A stretch of 64,000 bases of DNA from Portunus trituberculatus (taxonomy: Eukaryota > Arthropoda > Malacostraca > Decapoda > Portunidae): contig NC_059268.1 of the NCBI RefSeq assembly GCF_017591435.1, positions 15,540,184 to 15,604,183 on the forward strand. Reading direction: 5' to 3'. The position numbers were made by a program, and so were the translations under genes. Below, in pieces: positions 23,029 to 36,284 of the stretch. The notes under the pieces were generated by a model that made no database searches, had not been told where the DNA came from, and saw nothing but the letters and a program-made list of their open reading frames with translations. Every line of letters begins with the position of its first letter. Position 1 is the stretch's first letter.

Positions 23029-23154
23029 AAACCCGAGTCTGGTAACTTCCCCCTCGTAAGTCCCCCGCAATTTTTAAAGGGCTGGGAAGAGGTTTAAATA
23101 TTCCATCAGTAAGAGTATGAGTTGCCACAGGCTGTCACTTTTCCTCTCGTTCCG

Positions 23155-23159
<5 letters not shown>

Positions 23160-23226
<67 letters not shown>
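23160..23226 (+). repeat. (CT)n
   Basis: 67-bp CT tract, complementary to the GA tract 135 bp upstream. Confidence 0.98.
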
Positions 23227-23230
<4 letters not shown>

Positions 23231-23310
23231 TGCCTGTGATGTAAGGGAATTTTTTTTTTAATCATACAGAGAATAAAATAATTGTAATGTGAGTATTTCT
23301 GTGTTAGTTA

Positions 23311-23432
<122 letters not shown>

Positions 23433-24118
23433 ATATATTCTCTATAACATAAATAACAAACACTCTATCTTCACAAAACATACTAAAAACGGAAAACAAG
23501 AACTAAAACTATAAAATTAAAGAATACAAATAAAAAGATGGCAAAACATTGGTATAAATTATTAAAACCCCCCCACCAGGTATATATCTAGATTCTCCAG
23601 ACCACTACAACATTAATTTATATATTTTTTGCTTACCTCCCTCTCCTGACCCAGTGACCCAAGGGAAGGAGAGAAAAGTTTAGCACACCTCAGCCAAGGA
23701 TTCATTTCTTTTCTTTTTTTTAGACGCCGCATAAATAATGTAAACGCGCCGAAATGAATGATTAACCGAAACTTGTCACTGAAATGATTAAAAAAAAGGA
23801 AGAAGAACGTCACCTCCCTTAAGTTAGTGAATAAATTATAAGGCCATATTTTTCACGGTCTTTTAAAAATATTATTACCAGTGGCATGAATTATTCGGCC
23901 CTCATATATGTTCCCTTATGATTTACTGGGACTTTTGCGTACTGCGTTACTTAAATGGGCTTATTAACCTACTGATTTTGATTATTTAGTGTATTTTTTT
24001 TTATTTTCCTTCTTTTGTTTTTCTGTATATGTTTTATTGAGCCGAATTTCGTTGTCCTAAAAAAAATACTGTTATGCTAATTTGTTTCAAGCATACTGAT
24101 TAAAATGGCAGAGTTTAA

Positions 24119-24227
24119 TGATGTTGATGATGGTAGTAGTGATGGTGCTGCTGCTGCTACTACTAACTATTACTATTAGTTTTACTACTACAACTACTAC
24201 TACTACTGCTGTTACTACTGCTACTGT

Positions 24228-24271
<44 letters not shown>

Positions 24272-24328
24272 TCATTACTACGACTACCACTACTGCTACT
24301 ACTACTTCTACTACTACTACTACTACCT

Positions 24329-24359
<31 letters not shown>

Positions 24360-24371
24360 CATACCACCACC

Positions 24372-24422
<51 letters not shown>
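24119..24422 (+). repeat. ACT/ACC/GCT trinucleotide array, ~300 bp
   Basis: Mostly CTA/ACT units with CAC, GCT and TTA variants. Both strands stay open in some frames for this reason only. Confidence 0.95.
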
Positions 24423-24423
<1 letters not shown>

Positions 24424-24620
24424 GGTATTTTTTTTTTCGTGATGGATTAGTAGCAACGCTAATCAATCTAATGGCACAAAAAGATTACAATATATGGTGG
24501 TGAACTTCGAGACTAATTCAAAGTTGTAACTCTGAAACTGTCCATGGCCCTCGAGGGAACCATGGGCCCATAGATTGTTAACTGGCCTTGATGATCTATT
24601 GGCCTTACGAAACACACCCT

Positions 24621-24625
<5 letters not shown>

Positions 24626-24694
<69 letters not shown>
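24626..24694 (+). repeat. (AC)n
   Basis: 69-bp AC tract. Confidence 0.98.
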
Positions 24695-24696
<2 letters not shown>

Positions 24697-24860
24697 ATTC
24701 TTGCCTTTCCACGTCAAGAAAATATACAAACCAGGCAATATTACTTTCATAGCTTTCGAGGGATTTTTATTACTACTGCAGTCCTTTTAATACCACATAT
24801 GTAGTCCAGTAAATATCAGATTGTCTCTCGTATTTTTGTTTAACTGTGCGCACATCTTCT

Positions 24861-25073
24861 TAAGCCATTCAGTAGTTTGCCGTGTTTTCATATTCATTCT
24901 GGTTACTGTTTGGCGATTTTGTGCAGCTTCAGAAAATTTTGTTGGGGATTACAATAGTGAAGACTCTGGCCATTAAAATTTTAACCTTCATAGACATTTC
25001 CTCATGTAACTAAACCATCTAATTGTACTCAATACTCATGGCAAAAATGCGTCACAGTATTGAAAGGGTTACC
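24861..25073 (+). mobile_element. TTAA-MITE copy 3
   Basis: Starts TAAGCCATTCAGTAGT and ends CAGTATTGAAAGGGTTA. The internal blocks TTCATATTCATTCTG and GTGAAGACTCTGGCCATTA are conserved. Confidence 0.78.
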
Positions 25074-26151
25074 ACATATATAGTCTAGTTAATCTCGCAT
25101 TCAACTCTGCAAACGCTTCCTTAACAGTGAAGTGAGAGGAAAGGGCAACCGTGGCAACAGTTATGAGTCTACCTAGAAATCAGTGACCTCCTTTCTACGA
25201 AGCTCGCGTCCTTCATCAACAAAACATGACCTCGCATTCACAAGGTAGTGTAATGATTAACGGTATATAGGAGCAGGGGATAGCGGGTTGGGTGGAGAAA
25301 GGAGTTGTGGAATCTCCCCTGAAGGTATTGCTTTATCTTAATACTAAGCTTGGGAACGTGTAGATATCGACTTTGGAAATTAATTTTTCTCAAACATCCA
25401 AAACATTATAAATTCTTGTCACCTTTTTTTTTATGTAAGAGCGGAGGAATGGCCAAGGGTAACAAAAATATAAAGAAAAAAGTCCCAATCATTCGTCAGT
25501 ATCCTTACAGACTCGATAGTTGGCCAAAGAACAGGGACATATATCTTAAACCCTCCCTGTTCACTCTCTCTATTCCTCAATCAAATCTCATTTTGATATA
25601 CCTGAAGACAAGCACCTCATCTCCCGCTAGGCAATCTGCTCCAGTGAAGGAGGAAGAGGAGGGGGAGGAGGAGGAGAAGGCTGACCGCTATGTTTTGTGA
25701 TGGGGAGAATTGAGAGAGAACAGTGGCGTAGGGGAAGGTGAGGAGTGGGGATAGACACGGGGAGGGAGACGTGCCCGGGGAAGAAGCAGGTGAAGAGGGC
25801 GTGCGAGAGAGCAGTCATGGGAGAAGAAGCGGCGGTTGTCTGCTTGCGTGGTGTTTTTGCAGGGAAGTCTTTGTGAGAGTGTGCAGGGCAAGAGGGAGGG
25901 TGGTCGTGTCTGGTTCACTGCAGTTGCTCAGCCAGAGAGAGAAAGAGAGAGAGAGGTTTGGGGGGAGGGGAGTAGAAAGAGTGGAAAAGAAAATGCTTTC
26001 GTCTGCTGGTCTGCACGATGTGGGCCGCGGGTGGTCAGTCTTGGCTCGAGAAGTGGAGTGCCGAGAAATCTACTTAGTTTTTACCATTTCCATTCTATCT
26101 TCCATCCTGTCTTCACTCACTCCACCACGATAGCCAAAAATTTAAGACATC

Positions 26152-26361
26152 AACCCCTTTAGTACTGAGATACATTTTTATCTTGAGTTTTAGGCGTGAT
26201 TAGACAGTTTTATCTATATTAGGAAGGGTCTATGGTTGTCAGAAGACTAATGGCCAGAGTTTTCACTATTGTAATCTCCACATAAAGCTGAAGCTGTATA
26301 AAAATCACCAAATGATAACCAGAATGAATATGGAAACGCGTCCTGGTACTGAACGGATTAA
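26152..26361 (-). mobile_element. TTAA-MITE copy 4
   Basis: Reverse orientation, from AACCCCTTTAGTACTG to GGTACTGAACGGATTAA. The left TTAA is mutated to TCAA. Confidence 0.8.
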
Positions 26362-26974
26362 GGCGAATATAAATCTTTTTCACCTCCTTTTCCGTTTGTT
26401 TTTGTACATTATCGGTGCGTGATCGCTCTTCAGACATTCTCCTTCCGGTGCTGAGACTAAGGGATCAGTCAGCATACCGTTAACTTAGAGTGAAGGATGA
26501 CAGTCAAGGATTATTTATTGCACTACACGGTTATTTAAGACGAAGGGAAAGCTGATATAAGATCTGGATAGTTTAATTGTTATATTATTATGCAACTCGT
26601 GCTTGTTTAGAAATAGCTGATTTTTTTAAGTCATTGAATTAAGCTTTCAGATATCTACTGAAGGTGATGACTTGTAAGTGAAAATTATTTGACTTAAACC
26701 ACGAAAAAAAGGAGTAAAGATTCACAGCTCAGCATCTATTAGAAAGATCAACGCCTTGGCGACGAAAATAAAAACAGAAATAAAAATGAAATCTTTTCGT
26801 TTTCCTTCATTGTAGGAATAAAGTGCCTTCTTGGAACACGTTGCCCAATCTTTATCGTTTTTTCCCATAATGCAAGAAAGAAAATACACGTCTACGGTAA
26901 CACAAACAGGAAGAACCAAAGCAAGAAACTACACAAACTTTTAAACACGAAACATAATGAAGCAATGGAAGACC

Positions 26975-27180
26975 CGTGTTTAGAAACGCTTTGCTTTCTC
27001 ACCACGAATCTATCCAAGGCCACAGAAATCGCTAGACGGGTTCTCAAGAGCGTTTAGCCAGCTACTAGTGTAGAAATCTTGTTAATCTGTCTAGAATCAC
27101 AGAAACACATGTAATAATCAAAGTAACTTCAACTAGAGCCTTTATAAAATAGGGAAGGTGTGTGTCAGACGTGTTTCAGA
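26975..27180 (+). repeat. family B repeat copy
   Basis: Begins GTGTTTAGAAACGCTTTGC and ends ACGTGTTTCAGAATA, so the ends are inverted copies of each other. Inside are CCACAGAAATCGC, GTTCTCAAGAG and CTTCAACTAGAGCCTTTA, shared with the other copies. Confidence 0.65.
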
Positions 27181-27395
27181 ATAAGTGTCATGTGTTCACC
27201 TCTGGAGTTTCTAATGTCACCACCGTCTCGTCTGTCTCTCAAGTAGACTGTGCTTGAAGTGGCTGGAGATACCTTATTGTGGCCCCACCAAAGCCCAGCG
27301 AAGGTTGATGCCCTCCCCACCACCTCATGTCTCTCCCTCCCTCCTTCCTTGAACCTTCCCCTCCCCGTGTTTGTCTCCCTGCCTTCCCTCCCCTT

Positions 27396-27399
<4 letters not shown>

Positions 27400-27463
<64 letters not shown>

Positions 27464-27516
27464 TAACGTTCAAAGCATGAGGGAGGTTGGTCTCTCTCTC
27501 TCTCTCTCTCTCTCTG
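27400..27516 (+). repeat. two (CT)n tracts
   Basis: CT at 27400-27460 and 27491-27516. Confidence 0.97.
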
Positions 27517-27598
27517 TTTTGCTCTCCTTCCTTCTCTCCTTCATCACATTAGATAATATGTTTGTTTTCTTGTCTGCTTGCTTGCCTGGTTGCGTGCA

Positions 27599-27600
<2 letters not shown>

Positions 27601-27649
<49 letters not shown>
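27601..27649 (+). repeat. (GT)n
   Basis: 49-bp GT tract. A CT tract follows at 27739-27772 and CAC units at 27845-27873. Confidence 0.97.
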
Positions 27650-27737
27650 TAAAAACAAATACAAGAAATCACTGATAATATCCTTTTTTTCTAGGGGTGG
27701 GGGGAAGAGGCGTTTAAATGATCTCTGCACACATTCA

Positions 27738-27774
<37 letters not shown>

Positions 27775-27974
27775 AGCACTCAAAAGTTGCGTGGCGTGAT
27801 CAGTCAGTCCTTTTGCCCTTGGTTAATAAGCCCCGTCGGTCGTCACCACCACCACTACCACCACCACCACCACATCACGTCATCACCCAGCTGTGGACGC
27901 TCTGAGGAGGAAGTAAGGGTCAGTGGCGGGGCGGCGGAAGTCATACTCGAGGTTAAAAAAGCAAAAAAAATAAA

Positions 27975-28375
27975 GAAGGTGTAGGAGGAGGAGGAGGGAG
28001 AGGAGAGTGGTTGTGGTTACGGTGGTAGTGGAGGAGAAGGAGGAGAAGGAGGAGGAGGAGGGGAAAAAAAGAGATAAGGGAAGAGGTGAAGTAGGGTGAG
28101 TATGATGATGATGATGAGTAGGAGGAGAGGAGGTGAGGAGGAGGAGGAGGAGGAGGAGGAGGAGGAGGAGGAGGAGGAGGAGGAGGAGGAGGAGGAGGAG
28201 GAGGAGAAGGAGGTAGGAGGAGCAGCAGCAGCACCAGCAGGAAGAGAGAGACAGGAAAGGAGGAGGAGGAGGAGGAGGAGGAAGAGAAGGAGGAGGGGAG
28301 GCAGCAGCAGTAGGAGGAGGGAAAGGAAGAGGAGGAGAAAGATGAAAAGAGGAAAGGCGTGGTGACATGAAATAA
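27975..28375 (+). repeat. polypurine GGA/GAA region
   Basis: About 400 bp, almost all purine on the plus strand. It includes a near-perfect (GGA)n core at 28135-28213. CAG units interrupt near 28220 and 28303. Confidence 0.95.
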
Positions 28376-28436
28376 AGGAGAGGAAGGAAGGAGGAATGAT
28401 GAAAAAAATAAACAAAACGAGGACAAAGGAAGAAGC

Positions 28437-28440
<4 letters not shown>

Positions 28441-28523
<83 letters not shown>
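28441..28523 (+). repeat. (GA)n, 83 bp
   Basis: Perfect GA tract that continues the purine bias of the preceding region. Confidence 0.98.
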
Positions 28524-28525
<2 letters not shown>

Positions 28526-29742
28526 AAGAAACAAGAGAAATAAAACACTAAGGAACCAGCGACAATTTAGCTTCAACAAGACAAGTGGTGCGCGAGATGG
28601 AGACGTGAACGGCCTTGCACGATCAGCTGCCCCTTTCGCGCCTTCCGGCCAGCGCAGGGGCGAGGGTACAATTACGAGCCGAGAGGTAGATGACACCGCC
28701 ATCCGGATGAGGGGAAGGGGAAGGGGAGAGAGGAAAGGGAGGTGGCGGCTTGCGAGGACGAGACACCACCTGTCAGGACGAGGAGAAAAAACAGGAGGAG
28801 GAGTACAAGGAGACTGACAATTGTTTTTTAATATATCAAATGAAGTAATACAGAAGACAACGCAATGGAAGTTAGTAGGGGAATATTTATCTGTGTCCTC
28901 GACTGTATAACATCTACATTACTATTTTCTTTAGGTATTTATTTGTATTTTATTTGTGTGTGGTGCGTGTGGAGTGCATATTCATTTTATGGTGATTCGT
29001 TAAGTGATGTAGAGGGAAATCGTAGAAACCGAGGACTTTCCCGTTACCTAAGAGCGATAAGAGGGTAATAAATTGCGGGTTTAGGGATAATCATTGAAGT
29101 TATTGACCCACCCGCGAGAAAATCATGAGTGAATAACGTGTTGAATTATGTGATGGTTGATATGGTGATATGCCGAATGAGAAGAAATGGAGCAACGAAA
29201 AGAGCGATATTAGAAAAGAGAGAAAGATGAGGAAATGCAAAAGAGAAAAGGGATGATATGATGAGAAGGAAAATGTAAGCAAATATTAAAGAAAAAAGAG
29301 AAATAAAAAAAAATAAGCATGTATAGGATGAACAAAATTTTTCCGAACCAGAAAAAAAGACAGAAAAAAGAAACAGAAAGCAAAACAAGAGATAGAGACG
29401 TAAAAAAAAAAAACACACACACACACACACACACGAAAAACACACAAAACACACACAAGGCCTAGAAAACAAGCAGAAAAAAGGCCAGTCATATATTTTA
29501 CCCTGAGTTACATAAGGTAAAGACTGGAGTGCCCTTGAAGCGTGATGATCTGCATGACACGGGTTTTTGTAGGTCCATTAGTAAGTATTATACTGATTTA
29601 CAATTCCTAGTAAGCCGATGAGAATGTTTCCTGAGTTTGCTTCCCTATACTGCTGCCGTCTAGACGCTTACGTGCGCTGATTGCTTCAAAAGTGGCGAAT
29701 TCTTAAGGGGATTAGATAACACTAACGATCAATGAACTTTAC

Positions 29743-29745
<3 letters not shown>
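28524..29745. other. no gene seen
   Basis: A short GC-rich segment (28590-28770), then AT-rich, A-rich sequence (28810-29740). Open frames on the minus strand reflect A-rich low complexity. Confidence 0.5.
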
Positions 29746-29832
<87 letters not shown>

Positions 29833-29853
29833 TGTTGTTGTTGTTGTTGTTGT
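29746..29853 (+). repeat. compound (GA)n-(TAG)n-(TTG)n
   Basis: GA to 29795, TAG to ~29831, TTG to 29853. Confidence 0.98.
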
Positions 29854-29908
29854 AGTAGTAACAAGAAGAGAGGAGCAGAGGGACTTGTAAGAATATAATG
29901 AGGAGGGA

Positions 29909-30116
<208 letters not shown>

Positions 30117-30197
30117 CATTAATTACTATAACCACAAAAAAACATATGAGTATAATAAAAAAAAACATTTACACAATTGCCTTTCAAAAGTGTCCCT

Positions 30198-30221
30198 AAA
30201 AAAAAAAAAAAAAAAAAAAAA
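30198..30221 (+). repeat. poly(A) run
   Basis: 24 A residues. It could be a retroposon tail, but no element is recognised before it. Confidence 0.9.
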
Positions 30222-30293
30222 AGAATCAGCTTTCACTAACACACCCAGTCGCCGTCACTTAATAGAGTAACCCAGCAACAAGGGTACTATGGG

Positions 30294-30419
30294 AGGAGGA
30301 GGAGGAGGAGGAGGAGGAGCAGGAGGAGGGTGGGGCGGGAGTGAGGGTGCGGAGAGGCGAGACGAAACGAATGAGAGAAGCGGAAAAGGTAGAGAAAGAA
30401 AACATTATGAGAAACGCAG

Positions 30420-30493
<74 letters not shown>
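30294..30493 (+). repeat. (GGA)n and (GA)n
   Basis: GGA units at 30294-30330 and a 71-bp GA tract at 30423-30493. Confidence 0.97.
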
Positions 30494-30497
<4 letters not shown>

Positions 30498-30620
30498 AGG
30501 GAGGTAAGGAAGAAAAGGGCGAGAGAGAAAAGGAGAAGGAAGTAGAAGGAGACGAAGAGCCGGGTACGTGGGAATTCCGGTCCCTTGAAAGCCTCTCAGA
30601 AAGACGTCAGGCAAAAGGGG

Positions 30621-30624
<4 letters not shown>

Positions 30625-30672
<48 letters not shown>

Positions 30673-30782
30673 GGTTTTTGTGTGGGTACTAATTCACATC
30701 TCTTAGGCGAAAGCAAGTCCATGTTTACTTGTGCTTTGGGAAAAAATATAGAAAGAAATTTTAGTGAAACGAAAACTTTAAA

Positions 30783-30830
<48 letters not shown>
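30625..30830 (+). repeat. two (CT)n tracts
   Basis: CT at 30625-30670 and 30785-30830. Both are complementary to the GA tract at 30423. Confidence 0.98.
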
Positions 30831-30835
<5 letters not shown>

Positions 30836-32603
30836 TTTACTACAGGAGAGGTGACCGTTCCCTCAGCCTCGGTCTGCAGATGGACCCAATAGTAACGTAG
30901 CGACACATAAACGCCCTTAACAAGTGGCCGAGAGCGACACTTCCTCCCTCCTTCCTTCCCTTCCCTTCCTGGTCCCTCCCTGCCTTCTGTCGGGACGCGG
31001 GGAGTGGCCACTAGAAGGAGAGAAAATTTTAAGGACGGATTTGGGAAGTGTTGACCAGAGGAAACTTTTACTGGTAAACGAGACAAGGAGAGAGAAAGAA
31101 GTGGGAATCTGTTTGCTGGTGGTTGGTTAGTGCTGAGTAAGTGGCGGCGACGGTGCTTCGGTAAAGGCCAGAGTGCGGAAAAGTCACTGGCCATGATACC
31201 TGAGGATTTACGACTTGAGCTAATTGGGAGGTGAGAGTTAACTAACGCTGCTCGATAAGGGGAAAGAGGTAGCACTATCACTAAGGGGAAAAGGAGGAAG
31301 AGGAGCAGATGAGGAGAGAGAGAGAGAGAGAGAGGGAGACGGGATAGGACATGACCCGGGGCCCTTAGGTGATAAAATGGGATGGCGTGGCTGTCTGGCG
31401 TGGTGGAGGCGAGGGAGGGAAGCGGTGAGAGACAGGGAGGGAGGGTAGAAGCGAGGGCGTGCAGGTTTCCGACTTGTGGGGTCTGGGGAGGAAAGTCGTG
31501 TTGCGTTCCTGGGTTGGTGACTGGCTGCTAGGGGGACGGAGAGGGAGAGAGAGAGGGAGAGAGGGAGGAAAGGAGGGAGGGAGGGACGAAGGGGCGAAGG
31601 GAGGCGGGTGTGACGGGCATCCTCAGGTGTTTGGACGGCGCGGAATTTCAGGTGTGCAGAGAAAAAGTAGAAAAAAATAATGAAAAAAAGACTAATTCAC
31701 TCATTCTTACCACGGCGAGCTACACTTAATGCTTCCCACCATTTCTGCACATTAAACTAGCACGTCTTGAGAGCAGCGAGAGGAGAGACGAGGCGCGTGA
31801 GCTACATGGAATTTCAGTTATGCAAAAGATTACGAATTGACACATTCCCAGAGGAGAGAGTGACATTAAAATACCCCGCGGAAAGTACCCAGCAAACACC
31901 CCTAGAAGTAATAGGAACAAGGGCGAGGTCGAAAAAAAGGCGAAGAGCGAGGCCAGGACGAGGACAAGGACTCAGACGAGGACAAGAAGGCGTGGCTGAC
32001 GTGGGGACGTGAGCTACCTAGACTATACCTTCTCATGTGAGCGTTGAATGAATGAAGGAACCTTGCAAACAAACCCCGCCAGTGTACAGCGCGGGAATGA
32101 AAGGGCTGCTGCCGCTGGGCTAAAGAAAAGGGTGGTAATGGCAAAACAATGTACACCACCAGAGAGAGAGAGTGAGAGAGAGAGAGAGATTGGGGATACC
32201 GTACGGACCGTGTCGGCGGCGTAGCAACACGAAGCGGAGGCGACACATAGCTGGGATTCCAACCACGGCGGCAGCTGTCACTATTCAGGCAATCCAGCAA
32301 TATTCACCTCCCACCGAGCCACGCCACCCAATCTCCTCCGCCTGGCCCTTGGAGGTGGGTGGACATTCCTTTAAGATAACAACAGCTTGGTGGGAAAGGA
32401 GATTCATAAGTTGGAGAAATGAACAAGCGAGGCGGAGGCTGTTTTGCAATTTAGGTCCCCCTCCCTCCCGGCGCCCCGTTGAGGGTGTAGGGCCTGTAGG
32501 GGACGGAGGGGGATGGAAGGGCTTTAAGGGTAGTCTAGACAGTATTATGGTTTGGGATAGGGGGTGGCAGGGAAAGGGAAGGCGAGGGTAGGGAGGGGAT
32601 ACA

Positions 32604-32604
<1 letters not shown>
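30831..32604. other. purine-rich unique DNA
   Basis: Many GGGAGG-type runs (31280-31630). The frame at 32172-32591 starts inside a GA repeat, then continues ~120 codons in unique sequence without a recognisable domain. Confidence 0.45.
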
Positions 32605-32667
<63 letters not shown>

Positions 32668-32759
32668 GGGGGGGGCGGTCTGCGAAGCTAATAATAGAGT
32701 CTGGAGAGTCACTTCCAAATACAGGTTTGGCGTACTCTGGTAGCCCGCGCGCGCTCTTA

Positions 32760-32811
<52 letters not shown>
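32605..32811 (+). repeat. (GA)n and (AC)n
   Basis: GA at 32605-32664 and AC at 32762-32811. Confidence 0.98.
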
Positions 32812-32813
<2 letters not shown>

Positions 32814-33189
32814 GTTCCATCTCGCTCGCCTCAAGGGGAGGTTGCTGCTCGGGCCGTTGATCTGCAAGGGAGAGGAACACTGATGTCTAGTTGAAACTGC
32901 CCCACCGCCGCTTTAAGTGTGTCAGGTGTTCGCTTGAGGGACGCACACGAAAACCTTACGTCTCTAATACTAAAAACAATCTCCTATAACAGAGTGGGAA
33001 AGGAATTAAAGTGACAAAGGGGAAAAGAATGAAAGAAAAACACCTTTCCGAACTATGGTTACTGATGAGGTTAGAAGAGAGCTTTGAGGGTTAAGTGAGA
33101 GAAAAGATAAACCTAACCTGTCCAAATTTTCCTACTAATGACGTTTGAAGATTAGAAAAAATAGACGGGACGTAAGCAAATAACCTATA

Positions 33190-33383
33190 TCACTTCAGTA
33201 CCAGGACGTGTTTTCATATATTCATTCTGATTTTACACAGCTTCAGAAAAAAACATGTCGGGATTAAAATAGTGAAGACTGCATTAATCTTTTGACCTCC
33301 ATAGACACTTCCTAACGTAAATAAAATTGTCTAATCATACCCAAAACTCGTGGTATAAATATGTCCCAGTACTGAAGAGGCTA
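33190..33383 (+). mobile_element. TTAA-MITE copy 5
   Basis: A shorter copy (~194 bp) with a small internal deletion where other copies have CTTACTATTTGGTG. Ends CAGTACTGAAGAGGCTAA. Confidence 0.75.
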
Positions 33384-33575
33384 AGCTTGAATATAATCAC
33401 TACAAGGGTCCGAATTCCACTCTGTACCATCACAAGACGCTCCTGACGGTGATCGGGGGAGGAGACGTGACGGATGCACTGCTACGGTGATGAAGGAGGA
33501 GGAGGAGGAGCTCGTGGTGGAGGTGGTAGTGGTGTTAATGATAAAAGAATGTATTTGTAATTAGAAGACGGGGTA

Positions 33576-33578
<3 letters not shown>

Positions 33579-33636
<58 letters not shown>
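33579..33636 (+). repeat. (GA)n
   Basis: 58-bp GA tract. Confidence 0.98.
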
Positions 33637-33638
<2 letters not shown>

Positions 33639-34033
33639 AATTGACAAAAGAAGGAAGGAGATATTACAACAGAGACGTCGTTGTAGGAAAGGAAATAAAA
33701 GAACCAATAAGTTATACCAGTCACTAATACCACAATGACAACGATGGCGAGGGAGGCGGTGAAGGGAGAGGCTGAGGTGGAGGAGAAGGTGATGTCACAG
33801 CCGTAGATAACCAGGTATTACGGCCCTCTCCCCACCCATGAAACCACGAGGCAGGTGTTTACGAGGTAGCAGCACCGCCTCCCGCCTCGCTCTGGCTCTG
33901 GTCAGCATGAGGCAGCCACGTGGAGGCTCGTCAGAGTGCGAGGGAGGCTGTCCTGGGCGCGGCATTGTTACCAAACCCTTAGAGCCACGTGACGCCTCGA
34001 CCTGAGATTATTCCACGTACGTCTGTGTGTGTG

Positions 34034-34104
<71 letters not shown>

Positions 34105-35052
34105 ATAATCGGCCTGGACAACTCTCTACTGTCTAATAATTGAAAACAAGATAGCAATGAACAAGATCAAGAGTAAAAATAAGTAAGAAAAGGAAAGATG
34201 GACCGGTACAATGACAAAACAACAACAACTAATAAAGAGGCAGTTCCATTGATTTATTTGGAGCCATAACAACGAGATCATTATGGCGACACAGGAAGAG
34301 GGATATAAAAGATAGACAGGAGGAAAAAGAGAACAAGTAGGAGGAGGAATAGGAGGAGGAGGGGGAGGGTTTCATTCATAGCAAGATAAGAGGACAACGT
34401 TACGCCTCCACGACCGCCTTGAAAGCTTCCGATAAGATAGCTCATTCTTAGAACACGCCAGGACAGTCCGACGCCACACACTATCTTTGTTATTGTTATT
34501 GGCCTTATTATCACCGTTAGAATGGAAGAACAGTCTGATCCACGTGTGGGTTGTAATCCTAATCTTGGAAAACAGTGGATTAGTACTTTTCTCTGTGTGT
34601 GTGTGTGTGTGTGTGTCACCCGTGTCGCTACACAATATGGCCGTGGAGTGAAAGTAAGAGGCAGTCAGTCAAGTCTAGTCAGTAGTAGGAGGGTGTAAAA
34701 TCAAGTCTTAGTCACTCAAAGCCACCTTCATCACAGCAGTCCTTCTCCTTTGTTCCCTCCGTCGTCTCCCTTCTTGATCCTTGCAGTCTTCCTAATACGG
34801 TCTAGTAGTTCTTCGCCAACGCATCACCCACACCCTAACTTACCCACGCCCACACCTACACCCACCTGGTTGGTTTCTGCCCCTTCTTACCCTCTCTTCT
34901 CTCTCCCTCTCTCTCTGGCCGTCTCCCTCTTTCTCTCGCTCTCCGTTTCTCCTCTCGGCGTGTTCATTCTCTCATTCATTCTTTCATTCCCGCTTATTCA
35001 CCTCCATTCATTCTCACTCACAATCGTTCTCTTTCGCGAGACGACACGTCAG

Positions 35053-35061
<9 letters not shown>
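33637..35061. other. no gene seen
   Basis: 33750-34010 is GC-rich; the rest is mixed. No convincing frame. Confidence 0.5.
34024..34104 (+). repeat. compound (GT)n-(GA)n
   Basis: GT to ~34089 with one GTGCAT interruption, then a short GA tract. Confidence 0.97.
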
Positions 35062-35108
<47 letters not shown>

Positions 35109-35156
35109 ATAGACAACATATTTAGTGTTATGATACTGTGAAAGGATAATGACATT

Positions 35157-35198
<42 letters not shown>
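35062..35198 (+). repeat. inverted pair (CA)n ... (GT)n
   Basis: CA at 35062-35106 and GT at 35159-35198, spacer ~52 bp. Confidence 0.97.
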
Positions 35199-35202
<4 letters not shown>

Positions 35203-35277
35203 CTACAATACATTGATTATACACTCCATAAGTAGAAAGAGGAAGAAGAAAGAATGAAAGATGAACAGATAGATCGA

Positions 35278-35400
35278 ACAACAACAACAACAACAACAAC
35301 AACGATGACAACAACACCACCACCACCAACAACAACAAAAAAAGAGAAGGAGGAGGAGCAGGAGGAAGAGGAGGAGGAGGAGGAGGAGAAGAAGGAGCTA
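35278..35400 (+). repeat. (AAC)n then (GGA)n
   Basis: AAC/ACC units at 35278-35336, followed by GGA units at 35349-35395. Confidence 0.95.
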
Positions 35401-36032
35401 GACGTAAAGTGAGAAGAGGCGTTGTTTCTCAGCGAAGGAATGAGCTATGAAAGACCTGACAATCAGACAAACAGACGAACAGACGAACTAACAATACAAT
35501 TAATCGACAGGTAAATACAAATGCGTAATGATAAAGATGGATAGATAAACGTGAATAATTAAAGTGAAGTCAACAGGGAATTCTAATAAAAAAACACCTT
35601 TTATGAAACAGGAAAACTCATATGCTTACAACACAGTGTCTTTCCTCCCTCTCCTCCACCACACCCCTTCACACCCCGCCCACGTTCGTACATTCCCACA
35701 AGTAATATTCTTTTCCCATTACAACCACCACCTCTAATACACTCACATACACAATCACTCTTACACTTCCAAACCTATACCATGAAGAGAAGTAAGAACC
35801 AGCTGTCTCTGTATCCAAACTCAGGTAAGAGGGCTGGAATTTATTAGAGGGAATGCTGCACCAAGTTCCTCCCAGTGATAAGATAGGAAGGAATGTGTGT
35901 TGATGCGATAGTGTGATGCAAGAGGGAAATTATGAGTGCGTGTTTGGAAGAGATAGTGGTCGTGGTTTCAGCAAGCTCATGATTAATGGTTTTGAAGTGT
36001 TTTATTGATGCTTTGATATGGAAGTCTCAGTG

Positions 36033-36238
36033 TTAACTACTTCAGTGCTGGAACGCATTTTTACCTTGAGTTTTGTGTGTGATTGGACGATTTTATTTAT
36101 ATTAAGAAGGGTCTATGGTGGTCAGAAGATTAATGGCCAGTCTTCACTAGTTTAATCCCCACGTGAGTTTCTGAAGCTGTATAAAATCACAAAATAGTAA
36201 GCAGAATGAGTATGGAAACGTGGTACTGAAGGGGTTAA
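36033..36238 (-). mobile_element. TTAA-MITE copy 6
   Basis: Intact TTAA at both ends: TTAACTACTTCAGTGCTGG at left and GGTACTGAAGGGGTTAA at right. Reverse orientation. Confidence 0.82.
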
Positions 36239-36284
36239 TGGAAAAATATGTCTTGAGTGTAAGCCAGCTGGGTTTCTGTATGTT

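Larger units (their letters stand above)
25074..27399. other. mostly unique AT-rich DNA with MITE copy 4 and a family B copy
   Basis: 25620-26060 is purine-rich, with frames open on both strands and no domains. The remainder is AT-rich, with no gene seen. Confidence 0.5.

Noticed and set aside
24087..24450. Valine- and threonine-rich frames on both strands
   Set aside because: Both are translations of one ACT trinucleotide array.
27883..28702. Minus-strand frames of 220-250 codons rich in Leu, Ser and Pro
   Set aside because: Produced by a polypurine (GGA)n and (GA)n region; no unique domain sequence.
30198..30221. Poly(A) run as a processed-pseudogene tail
   Set aside because: No gene-like or retroposon sequence precedes it.
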